From positions 27,038,001 to 27,102,000 of the forward strand of contig CM028889.1 of the NCBI GenBank assembly GCA_016801885.1: a stretch of DNA of 64,000 bases, given 5' to 3'. Source of the stretch: Toxotes chatareus (Eukaryota > Chordata > Actinopteri > Toxotidae). The notes under the pieces were generated by a model that saw only the letters and a list, made by a program, of their open reading frames with translations, did no database searches and had not been told where the DNA came from. Below are positions 45,862 through 57,521 of this stretch, piece by piece (the first letter of the stretch is position 1; each line of letters opens with the position of its first letter). The position numbers were made by a program, and so were the translations under genes.

Positions 45862-48800
45862 ATGACCTCAGTCCCAGATGGTCTGGGCTTAGCCCCAGAC
45901 CTTGTCAACTCCTAGAAACGCCCCTGACCACATCCTCTCTCAGATGCTTCTTACAGCCTGTTGGAGGAGTGCAGCACGAAGGGCAAACCTTCATTTTACT
46001 GTGGTGACAGAAGATGCTCTGGCCTTTGTGTTGAGCATGTTCTCTCAAAAAAAGAGCCTGCAATGCCTTTAAAATTGAGATAATTGTGTTTACTGGGCAC
46101 AGAGTGGCTTTCAGTCTGTGCAGACAACAAACTACGGAGAGGAAAAAGCTGCTCTTTTGATTCTGTCAGTTTTTCAATAATTAATGCTCTCCTCTGGCAA
46201 TTTTGATCCAGTATGTAAATAGTTTCTCATCCCATTATGCAGAGCATTGATGAATATGACAAAATTCTAAGAGATGACAGTCCAGCTCACACAGTTGTGG
46301 GCAAACATTACAATACACTAATGACCCGGGCCTTTAATGTCATCGCATCTGAGACATTAGAGAATTTGAAATTAAAGGTACAGTTGGCTCACACGACAAA
46401 GTGGCCCTCATCTGAGAGGAATACTCACATCAGTCAGGATGCAGCCATGATGCGCCCGAGCTGAGCTTAAAGCTAGTTATAGCTCACATCAAAGGAGCGT
46501 CATCATGCCCAACAGCTACCCTTGCCATTTGGATCCAACTGAATCCGATCCTTTAGTTACATTTTTCAAGCTATCTCTCCTCCAGCTTCCACGCTTAAAC
46601 ACCATTAAAATGGAAAATATAGTGTTTTCTGCATCAGCCCTGGCCTTCGTTATTTCACAGACTTGTCCTTGTTATCTTGATCGCAGTAAACAAGCAGCAT
46701 ATACTCCTCTGAATTCTCAGCTCTAGTGTGGAGTTGTCTGACAAAGTGGTCAAGAATGTAGACACAATTAGTGCTACAAAGAAATGTCTAGATATCAACG
46801 AGATGGTGCAATGACCTTTAAAACAAAGGATTCTAAACACTGGGATCATAGAAATGCACTGGCTGCTGCCATAAGGCTCTAACTCATTTATTTCAGGTGG
46901 TTTTCATATGTTCTGCTTTGAAGAATAATAAATCTCAAAGCTCTAATCACGCTGCTCCGGGCTGTGATTCTTCCCTTAGATATTAATAACACAGAAAAAT
47001 AAAGAAGCATCAGATTGGGTCAAATACATACACAGCTTTTAGACAAAAATGAAGCATCTGATGGTGATTGTTTATTTGATGTTCAGAGAGCTATTTTACT
47101 AATTATCCGGCTGTGGATTATTTTATAAGAGAGATTCTGCTATTTTCTCCTTTTTTGATGCAGATTCTCTTTAAACTAGTTCACCGGAACATGGCAGTGA
47201 TTAACTTTAAAAGGTCATTTAAAATAGCTTTCAGGAACCATGTGATGAAACCTGGTTGAATGTCTCTGAATGATGTACTTGGAGATGAAGACACCATGCC
47301 AGTGTTGCTCAGCGACCCCCAAAATACACTTTATGCTTTAATAACCCCTGACAGCATATAGGAGTCATTTCCAGACCTCCTGGCACATGTACCTGCGGAA
47401 AAACAAGCCGTCTTCGAACAATAATACATCAAGATTCCCTTAAATGAGTCTTAACATGTCTCCAACTGCACCTTTTGTGACCTACCTCAGACATGAAAGG
47501 TTAATCCATGACAGGGTTAAAAACTTATCTGGCCTTTCTGGTCACATAACATCCCAATTACTTTAACAATCTCACAGTGAATGGTGGTGGTGGTGGGGCC
47601 ACGGGGGGGAGATGGGAGAGAGGGAAAATACAATAGATAAAAGTCTGTCTCAGAGTAAAAGATAAGTTCTTATCTTAATCTAATGACTCCACAGCCTTAA
47701 TTTGTCAGACCTGGCTTGCCTGGAAGGAAGAAAAAAGAGAGTTTCTTGTACACACTGTTAATAAGGGACATCTCTCAAGTCTCGGTGTCTGTGAGCAGTG
47801 GAGAAAGGATTATCAGTGGAACATTCGGTGGCAACAGCGAGATGTGTTTCATTCTGTGGATGTAGTTTTTTACTTCTGCTAACAGTTGCTAATTAGCACC
47901 TCATCACCCTCCAAGTAGCTCCATACTGTGGAGACGCCAAGCACAAAGTATTTATAACCCAACTCGAGTGACTGAGGAGATAAACAGCTCGGTGTGGCCA
48001 ATGGCCAGATCAAACATTTTGCTCGCGTTATGAAGCTATTTATCTACATTATTCTTCACAAAATGTGGGATTCATGAAGAAAAAAATGCCTTTTAGATCA
48101 ATTTCACATGAACTCACCACTCCAGAGGGCAATCTGTGTAATATATATAACATCTAAATTACAACAGCAATTAATTATGCATAAAAACTGTTTATGAGTA
48201 TTTACATCATCATAATATGTCTTTAAGATGTTTTTTCAGCCAAAGCACTCCTGTGTTCGCCCCCTGCTATCACTGTGAGTTTATTCATTTATTGCATGGA
48301 TGGATCCCTTTGGAATCAAACTGTTAAACCTGGCAGTGTTAGTGACATGCTTTGCTAACGGAGCTACACAGGACCAGACTGACGTAAATGACAAAAAAAA
48401 AAAAAAAACATGCCTCTCGAGCCGCAATTTCTTTGACAAAGACAAAGAAAATAGAATGTGAGCACTGTGTGAGAGCAAATCTCAATAGATTAATTTGAAG
48501 TGTTCACTGAATTGTGATTCCTTTTAATTAATGATAGAATTAACTGCTTTGTTAATGCGTTCCTGGAGGAAATGAGCTGCTGGCAAAGTCTGCAGCGAAC
48601 AAAAGGAGGACACATCTCTCTTGACATTTATACAAGTCTAACTTTGCCAGTGTCAGGGTGCTACAGCTCATGTTGGGTGAAATTTGTCTTGAAGGAATGT
48701 TTTCCTGCTCTGTTAAGAGACAGTGACTCCAAACCACAACTGTGTTTGAAATCCATAGAAAACTGAGAACTGGGGTTTTCATAGCAGCTGAAAGGTGAGA

Positions 48801-51800
48801 CATGTTACAGGGGTGTTGGTATCATTTAAAAACTGCACTCATGGCACTTGTTGTAAATTATCAACTGCCTACTGTTGTGAAGATGCAGTCCACGTTAGCA
48901 GCTGGATAATTCCCGGATAATTTCGACTTATCACAACGTGAACCCTATGTTTGGTCATTGTTGCTGTTGGTAACAACAACATCAGATAAAACACTGAGAT
49001 CTTAGAACTGGCTAATAATAGATGATTGTCTGGTTGCCCTTTCAGTAAACTATGCTATTGTTGTTCTCTTTGTGAATAAAAATGGCAAAAGGCAGCAAGT
49101 AAGCTGAGCTGCAACACACAGTTCCTTTTACAGTGACTGTATGTTGCCGTTGTACAGCATGTGTGTAGTTTTTACTTGCTGCTCTTCTTGCCTTTGTAGA
49201 TACACTGGTCATCTGATTATTGCTTTATTTTTGAAGGAGATGGAAGTGAATGAGTCGCAGGTTGCACAGGCCAGTGAGCCAGTCCCAAACCAAGAGCCAC
49301 GTGCTGCTCCTGTGGCTGCAGACCACAATGTGTCAGACTTTAAAAGGACAAAGGCAATTTGACAAAACTTTTACAAGTGGAAATGAAAGTTTTGCTTCGA
49401 ACAAACACATGTAATGTTCTGTAGCAGTGTTGAGAGCGGCTGATCTCACACTCAGAGGCTGATAAGTTGCTCAAGCAGAGCAAAGGTCTTCAGCTGCTTT
49501 CCTGTTTACTGATGCACTTCTGACATCTGACAATCTTCACTTACTGATTTCCCATAAGGGAAAAAAAAAAATCAGCAGCACTTAACACTACATGGACCTT
49601 TAAGACACATGAGTGTCACCACTTACATAGATAAGAATTATGAATGGCTGCTTCCAGGTACTAGAGTCATTTGTGGTTGACAAAGAAGAAAACAACATAT
49701 ATGCTTTACTATCATACATACAGAGACTGTGTGACGAGATCTTCTGTATTAAAAACAATGATTTCAGCATTTTGTCTGATTCACTTATAGAAACATCCAG
49801 AAATATAAAGGAGTTTTTCACAGAATAAGCTGAGGCCTAATGCTGCATCAGTGTGACACTTTGACAACATCAGTTCTCTGTGTGCTCTCTAGCAACAGCA
49901 TAAGTGGATGTTTGGAGTGGATTCCATGTTTCAGAACATTTTCTTTCTGACAGTGTACTTTGTGATGATTTTGTGCTCGGGCAAGACATAGAGACAGAAA
50001 ATCATTGAGATTTCAGGAACAGTGATATTGGAAGTGGAATTGAGTGAGTATTACAGGCTACATCCCTGCAGCGGCTTTTAACACATACTAAATTACTCTG
50101 CGTCCACACCCATACTCGATATACTAAATCCATCAAAGGCGAGAGCGGGGAATAAAAAAAAAAAAAACGTGTGTGAGAAGTTAACGCAGTGCTATAGCTT
50201 TTCATCCAGTCATTCTCAGCATTTAATGAAGTATTTGGAATGTGTCTCTGCAGTGAGTTCAGATATGCATACTTTACTAACAGCAGATTTTGAAGGGGTG
50301 TTTACTCAGGAATGGCAGCATGTTCCTCAATCCTTTGCCACCGGCTGTAATATGATAGCACACTGTGCTCTTTTACAAGGCAGGTGACCCATGTAGCTCC
50401 AAATTAAATTTGACTCATGTGAGCTTTTGGCAAAGTATTTTAAAGAAGGAAAACCCTTCCTGAGTCCTCTGTTTGGACCATGATTTCTAGATGCTTCACC
50501 TATCAAGCTAAGAGGAGCACATGTTCACGTAAATGTCACCTTGTGTGAGTAGTGCTACCCCCACTGACCCTCCAAAAAACAAACAGCAGCTGTGTATTCT
50601 ATTCAAGAGCAGGGCAACGGGGCATCCATACGAGCATAATATCACCGAGCAGGCGATTCCCTGCACAGGCCTGTCGAGCATGATGTACGTAGTGGACCCG
50701 TATCTTCCCCACCAGAGCTCAGATGGTTTTGATATTTTTATTAGCATGTCCTCAATCATAAATCACCCTGGGGAAGTGAGGCCGATCCCTCCTCTCTGCA
50801 CAACATCAGATTACAGGTAGAAGACAAAGTTATCGGACACCTTGCCACGTGTCTCGTGTTTAAGCTACAACACTTGTTCCTGTGTTCCTGCATAAAGACT
50901 TAAAATCAGTGTACATTCAAACATTAGAATGGAGTGGAATACAATATACATAATATTATGTAAATGGCCTCTCCTATATAGTGGCTGGAATTCAAAAGCA
51001 GCCTTCTATCCTTCATCTGCTTTTATCAAAGCCAGAGACAAAAGCAGTTGGACAGGTAGTGAGCACTTCTTGCAGTGTCAGGATTCGATGTCATATCTCT
51101 TTAAATAACCTCGGAGGACATCATTTTGTGTTGTTGTGCATCTTGTGATGTTATCTTCTCAAAAGAGACGTATTAAAGCATTGTTTAAGCACAGTACTGT
51201 GTCCATTTGCATCACAATAAGACTCTTTTTTTTTTAAACTTCTCAGCAAGCCGAGCGCGCACTGCCCCCGACTCAGGCCAAGCAGCAGCCGAGCCATTCT
51301 GCAGCCACACACATTTTCATGTCATACTAACTTGCCAGTGTGCGCAGAACTGTCAGAGTCTCTTAAAGGCTCTGGGTGCTATGTGTAATTCCTTTAACAC
51401 AAGGCCATGCAGATATCCTTATCATTGTTGTAATGGCGTGCTCATGCCACCCTGCATCCTGCGAGCTTGCACAAGGCAGCTGGTAATTCATTTAATTTAT
51501 TCGGCTCGACCCGCGGTGGATCAGACCGCGCCGCGCTCGTGTTGTGTTGACGGCCAGAATACACGGCCGGACACTCAGCAGCCTTCGTCCTTCAGAGGTG
51601 ATCTGAGGGTCATATGTGATTCTATCGCAGGCCAGAAAACCATCATTTATGACTTCCTATCTGCAGTCACACACTCTGCTTCCATGAAGAGCAAATGTGG
51701 GAAGAAATGGACAAATGAAAGGTCTCAGTCAGAACTTTGATGGCTTGTGAGAAGGTACAGAATTGATGCATTACAGCAAATGAAAATCAAATCAGTTTTT

Positions 51801-53047
51801 TTCTACTTTTAACTAAGGCCTCGCTTGATGAAAGCATTTTTGCCACCGTCAGAACAGAGACTGGCTTTGTTTGTTTAATATGTAAACACCATCTGTATTT
51901 TGTTTAATCCTCCTCAACAGGTAGCCAACTCTAAAGCGGATCTCCTGTCACTCACAACCTAGGACATTTGGCACTCTGACACGCTGATTCAAATCTGTGT
52001 GTTGGTGCTTCAAAGCAAATATCTTGTTCACATGTGGTCTGAAGCACTGTGGGTGTGTTTGACTGGATCTCAGTCAGCGCAGAGCGGGAGCTTTATCTCT
52101 CCTGGTGGATCTGGCCACTCATTATGAGGTGGACTCGTCTAATGAGCTCTGATTTCACAAAGGCCTTGGCTTGAGTTCAATCTAATATGAGTGTGGGGCA
52201 TTAATAAGTTTGGGCTGAGTTTTGTGAGCATGCTCAACATAATGTTGAGATGGAATTTGACACTGTACACCGTGTATCTCACAAATATAATCTGCAGTTT
52301 TTACGTACACCCTGTCTCAAACACATACTGTTAGAGACAGGCCAGTTTACACCTCAGCATCCGCTCAGAGGGAAGTGTTGCACTTTTTACTCCACTATAT
52401 TTATTTGACATCTTTAGTTTAGTTTCTATTTTCTTCATATATTTTTACTACTTTTGTTTTTTTTTACTTTATTGTCATTGTCAGAAACAATGAGATAATA
52501 TTCAAGCATCATCCAAACTGGTAAAGCAATACAAATACATTATACACATAAATTACCATTTTTCACACAAAAGAAATGATGAGCTGATGAAATATGATGT
52601 ATTGCAACAGATTAAACTGCCCAACAGTATATAAACTAGTTAAAACAGCTCCAACTCGACCAACTACTACAGTAAAATGCTGCATTCACGTTAATATATT
52701 GGAAATAATAATTCAATAATATGATCGGGCTGTATAGTACTCACTTGTCTGAATTACGAGCAGCCTTATTTAACTTCTGATACTTAACATTGTTCTAACA
52801 TTATCAATTCACTACTTTTACTTCTGGTATTTTTATATTGGTCATATCATCATTTGCTTTGATTCATTTTCTGTTGACTAAACGATTAATTGACTAATCG
52901 TTTCAGCGGCAGTGTAATACAGCTTTACTTTGTCTGCCTGCTACATTATCATATGATCTGCTTGTTTGACCCAGTGATGAACACTGACAACAATGAATCA
53001 GAACATAATGTGATAATATGTTAATGGTGGTGGCATGCTCATATTAT
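45862..53047. other. Gene-poor stretch with candidate regulatory segments
   Basis: No gene is supported. Segments with unbiased composition and no repeats stand out at 46190-46470, 50560-50820 and 51240-51740 and may be conserved elements. A (GGT)n/G-rich tract lies at 47583-47612. The 177-codon open frame at 51207-51740 has no recognisable domain. Confidence 0.4.
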
Positions 53048-53240
53048 GGGCAGCTGTAGCTCAGGTGGTAGAGTAGGTAGGCTATTAATCATAGGAGTGG
53101 CAGTCCAATGCTTGGCTTCTCTTGTCCACATTACAAAGTGTCCTTGAGTAAGACGCTGCACCCCAAATTGTTCCATTGTGTGGATATGGGAGGAATGCTA
53201 TGAACAAAAATTGCCTCCTGAATAAATGTAATGTAAAGAA
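53048..53240 (+). repeat. tRNA-derived SINE-like fragment
   Basis: It starts GGGCAGCTGTAGCTCAGGTGG, then TAGAG, which matches a tRNA-type A box (TRGCNNAGNNGG). It continues with GTGTCCTTGAGTAAGACGCT and ACCCCAAATTG, recognised from a common fish SINE-like repeat. The expected B box (GGTTCGANNCC) is degenerate here, so it is not a functional tRNA gene. The end is approximate. Confidence 0.6.
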
Positions 53241-55222
53241 CACTATTTTCACACTGTACACCTGGAAACAGTTGGCTGTTTCCAGGTGGGAAGGACAGGG
53301 AGGAAAGGACAGAAGAAGACATCGAGCTTGCCAGGATTCAGAGGAGCATTTGTCTTGCAGGTTGGTCTCGTAACCTTTCGGTTTGCCATTTGCGGCGATG
53401 CCCTGTCTGTGAGTATAGATGTAAGAGAACCCACTGGAGGGGCGCCCTCCCCACATGCCCACCTGCCTCTCTTACCGCAGTCTGCTGTACCATGTGGAGC
53501 CCCAGATGTAGCTGGCAGAATAATCCACACTCATACACTCATGAAAGTGTCCATCTGGCCCCTCATGCACACATTAAGCCCCGGAACTATACAGGCATGG
53601 GGACACTGGGAAGCCTCTGCAAGCCTGTTGTTGTGGTATTTACCAGATACAGCAGTGAGATACTGCTGTACTTCTCCTATTCTGTCTGTAGAAAGGCCCA
53701 AACTGAGGCGGTGCACAGCTGAGAGTCACTTGGCTGTGACCGAGAGGTGAAACGGAGAAGGACTGGGCAGGATAAGCCCGCAGATCTCACTGCGAGCAGA
53801 GCAGAGCAGAGTGAGGAGGATCTTTTTACATTAGCTGTGCCTCAGGCACATGCAGATAACAGCAAAGCTGCTGCCTGGCAGGAGAGGCACCAACACTACA
53901 GCCCTGCATCACAGCTGGCAATGTTTATCCAATCAAAATAAAAGACCGCTTTTTTTATTTCAGGCTTTTCTTTGCAGAACTGAAAAATATTTCATGTATT
54001 TTATTTTGACTAAATACAGAGAGACCTGAAAATCGTTCAATATAAACATCAGATTGAGGCCTGCCTCAGTTTTTATTTGTTTCTACGTATAAAACTTTCC
54101 AGTATGAAAACTTTTGAACAAAATACTAGTTCAATAATAGTTCAGAGTAACACAACATTCACTTATTCTTCATTATTATTTAATATACAAGAAAGGGGAA
54201 CTCTGGACGAGCTACATCAGTCTGAGTTAAAATGACCCTGGTGATGTCATCGGGGTCATTCTCTACCATTAACCTGGTAAATGAAATGTGATCCAAAGTT
54301 ACAAGAATAACTTTCTGTATGGTTGACAAATTCCATGAAAATACCAGAACCAACAATAAACGTGTTGTGCCTGATATTTCTTATTCATGTTCCACTGGTC
54401 GACAAGTTCCTTCATTATTGTTGATGCTATGAAAAACACAGATCCTGTAACCAAATGCTCCAGTTTCCCAACCTTAGCTATGAATTTATATTTGCAGCTA
54501 CTGTAGTATGAAGTATGGAGTACACACCTGAAAAACATTAGTGAGCATCTCATGGCTACGTCCAACATGAACGCTCTGTCTGATACGCTTATGAAATGTG
54601 TGGCACGGCATTGCATCTCCCCTGAAAAACATACAGTAGATGCAAAATGCAAAAGCTGTTATATATGAGAATAATCCATAGATGATATGATGGTAATATA
54701 ATATGAGGGCTACTTGTTGGCACCTTTTCTATCCGCATGATAATGGTTTATGGTTTAAGAACTGGTGTCTCACTGGGAAGCTTTACTCTCATTTCCGAAG
54801 CAGCAGCGGGACAGACGTCGCTCTCGCCCCCGTCCTCGTCACCACTTCACAGGCTATTCAATTAGCAGAAGAAGCATGGGAGATGGAGCCATAATGGAGC
54901 TGATGAGATGCACAAGGACAGGTGACACTAATCAGAGCGGCGCCCCATTGTCTCTGTGTGGGCATCATTAAGGAAAGACAGTGATTTCAGGCTTTTTTTT
55001 TCTATCTGAGCCTGAACACACGCATGCAAGCTGCGTGCACTCTGTTCCTTATCATCAATTTGCAATACGTAAGAATATATCCAGGGTTTGACATATTAGA
55101 GGAAAACAAAAATATCTGACACCCTGAAAATAGGTTTTAAAATGTAAGATCTCATAAATGCCACACTGATAAACTGATGTAATTTCTTAAATTGCAGTTA
55201 GACACATCTAATACCCAAAGGA
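53241..55222. other. Gene-poor stretch before the minus-strand gene
   Basis: No gene is supported. Several overlapping open frames at 53250-53750 on both strands reflect locally low stop density, not coding exons: none has a domain or convincing splice sites. The segment 54780-54960 is GC-balanced and contains CAATTAG and CTAATCAG, so it is a weak candidate conserved element. Confidence 0.4.
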
Positions 55223-55228
55223 TTTATT
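55223..55228 (-). terminator. Possible poly(A) signal of the minus-strand gene
   Basis: TTTATT on the + strand reads AATAAA on the minus strand, about 38 nt after the stop codon. This would give an unusually short 3' UTR. Other AATAAA copies lie farther on, for example near 53957 and 54077, so the true end is uncertain. Confidence 0.3.
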
Positions 55229-55265
55229 CTGGCTCTCTATTCAGCAAACTCCGTCTGTTACTGGT

Positions 55266-55491
55266 TTAGAAAAGGCTGAGACATCCACTCTTCAACACAT
55301 CCACTTTCCTTGCGTCCTCGCGTTGACTGGGTGAGGCCGCAGATGAAGCATGGCCTGCCGCTGCTGAAGTGGCCTCAGACCGGTCCCAGCGGCCCGGGCT
55401 CGTTCTGTCTTCCTCAGAGCCCCTGGCCCGGACTGTGAAGGAGCTCTGTTCAGCCTGTCGGTAGCGACTGCTGAGGTAGCTCGACAGACAC
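55266..55491 (-). CDS. Unidentified membrane protein, last coding exon
   Basis: On the minus strand, a TTTTCTCAG acceptor is followed by G-TGT-CTG, completing the split Lys codon left by the exon at 60838-61043. The reading frame then stays open for 74 residues to a TAA stop. The encoded tail begins C-L-S-S-Y-L-S-S-R-Y-R and continues rich in Ser, Ala, Arg, Glu and Gln, ending S-L-F. It has no hydrophobic stretch and looks like a disordered cytosolic tail following a membrane segment. I do not recognise the family. Support comes from exact phase agreement with the preceding exon and good splice signals. Confidence 0.6.
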
Positions 55492-56297
55492 CTGAGAAAA
55501 CACCACCCAAGCACAAACATTAGGAGAACAGACTCAGGGACTCTGTGTTTGACGGCTTCATCCCACATATTTCTGTCATGCAAGTCCAATTAGTTACATT
55601 CACACTTGATCCCAAATAACTTTGTTAGTATAATAACATAATCCTAATCTTATTATGAAATCCCTCTCCTCCCATTAACTGAGTCTTTAGTGCATGTGGG
55701 AAACTCCTGCTGAATCCTGAGTGCTGCTTAGCTTCCTAACATGATGTGACCATACAATCTAATAAGACCTTGTCTCTACAAACATTGAAGAAGAACAACT
55801 GCAGCGTCCAAACCAAGAGCTGATGTCTCTTGGTTTGGAAAGGGGAGGGGGGCACAGGGTACAGTTCCCCTCTGGTTTTTATAACAAGGCCTCTAAAATT
55901 AAGATAGATATCAAGGTAAAGAACACAAAGAAATGCTGAGCAAAAACATACAGACATAGCTGAAGGTATGTTGGTGTAGCTTATTCTCTGACAATGCACT
56001 CAGCTGTTACAGGACAGAAACGTGCATACGTTAGTCTGGGGAGACGGCGAAGTGCTGTCATATGATTCTTCATGTTGTTGCACACCAACAATCTCAGAAA
56101 TGAGTTAGTTATCACGGGCTCATGTGACTGATGTAGGAGGTAATCATGATAGCTTGACTCTGAGGTGGTTGGACGGCCTCACACTGTATCATTTTCCTCA
56201 ATCAGTAGCCACTTAATATCAAGACAAACACCTCAGCACTGCCTGGCAACCTGAGGGACGACCGTGGAAATCAAGACGGAAGCTTATTATTTCCACG

Positions 56298-56524
56298 TCA
56301 AGTCAATTTTATTTATATAGTGCTAAATCATAACAGAAGTTATCTCAGGGCACTTTTCATATAGTGCAGGTCTCTGTACAATATTCCTTACATAGACCCG
56401 ACATTCCTCCATGAGCAAGCACTCGGTGACAGTGGTGAGGAAAAACTCCCTGTTAATGGGCAGAAACTTTGAACAGAACCAAGCTCTGGGTGGGCAGCCG
56501 TCTGCCTCGACTGGCTGGGCTGAG
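56298..56524 (+). repeat. Dispersed teleost repeat fragment
   Basis: Contains CAATTTTATTTATATAG, AAGTTATCTCAGGGCAC, CCATGAGCAAGCAC, GACAGTGGTGAGGAAAAACTC and GAACCAAGCTCTGGGTGGGC in the order seen in a very common fish interspersed repeat. The copy is diverged, has no coding capacity, and its class cannot be given with certainty. It is followed by an A tract and a GA-rich microsatellite. Confidence 0.65.
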
Positions 56525-56545
56525 CGAAAAAAAAAAGGGAGCGAA

Positions 56546-56600
56546 AGAGAGAGGGGGAGAGAGTGAGAGAGAGAGAGAGAGAGAGAAGGAGGAAGGAGAA
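56546..56600. repeat. (GA)n-rich microsatellite
   Basis: Imperfect GA/GGA repeat directly after the dispersed repeat, a usual arrangement for the tail of this family. Confidence 0.9.
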
Positions 56601-57506
56601 CATAGCAAAATGCAGGTTCCACATAGAGATGATGAAAATGATAATAAGACTAATAATAATACTAAGATACAGTACGTATACCCTACGTTCCCATCTATAA
56701 AATTCAATAATACGTTGGAATTCAAGTGTTTTAAATTTTAGTAATACACTGGACAGCAAACAGAAAATCCCTCTCCCAGTGGACTGACTGAATACATAAC
56801 CTCAGTCCACACAGTAATTGTCTACTGAGGCAAATCAATGCCTCAGATCAGAATTGAAGCATTCTGCTTGTTTACAACATCTATCATTTGTTCTTATCAA
56901 GTGTGATCAGAGCAATTTTCCCTCCCTTAATGTAGGTTTGATGGGACAAAGAAAAGCTCAATTCTCTGAGAATTGGAAAACACATTTCTTGTGCTTTGTG
57001 GTAACTAAACTGTCAACAGATAAGAGAGTCCATAGTATCAACTCGTGGGTAATTCATCTTACAATTGTGTCGTTGTGTTTTCATTTGGAACAGCTTGGAA
57101 ATATGGTTTGAGGCCTTTGCTCAAATGTCACAGCAAATGCTTTGTTCAAATGTTCACTCACAGGAAAATTTAAAGTAGAATGCTAAATGTATATCCTTTA
57201 AGCACTGTGCTCTCTCTCTCTCTAAATTCTCTTAACTTATGTGTAGCTGTTAGTTCAAAATTTAAAAAAAAGCACATTTGTACCCTTGTGTAGACTTGTA
57301 TCTGCAAAAGGGCGATGAGCTACTCATCCTCAGGCAGCTCTGCAAACTGCTGCAGACAGTAGCGTGAGGTGAGAGAGCAGTGTAGGCCACTTTGTATCAT
57401 GTCAGCGCTAGCGGTTAGACGCCATCTCCACAGTGTCCCTTGTCACCAATCACATCCTTTTAAACCACCCAGGGAGCTTGACACCCCCCTCGCACACATG
57501 CACATA

Positions 57507-57521
57507 TACACACACACACAC
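57507..57521. repeat. Short (AC)n tract
   Basis: About seven AC units. Confidence 0.8.

Noticed and set aside
53048..53120. Functional tRNA gene
   Set aside because: An A-box-like start is present, but the B box is degenerate and no cloverleaf can be folded. The flanking sequence matches a tRNA-derived SINE-like repeat.
53085..53750. Cluster of overlapping open frames on both strands
   Set aside because: They follow a SINE fragment and reflect low stop density. There are no splice sites in agreement and no recognisable domain.
56388..56759. Hydrophobic Ser/Leu-rich minus-strand frames (90-123 codons)
   Set aside because: They are translation of the GA microsatellite and the dispersed repeat.
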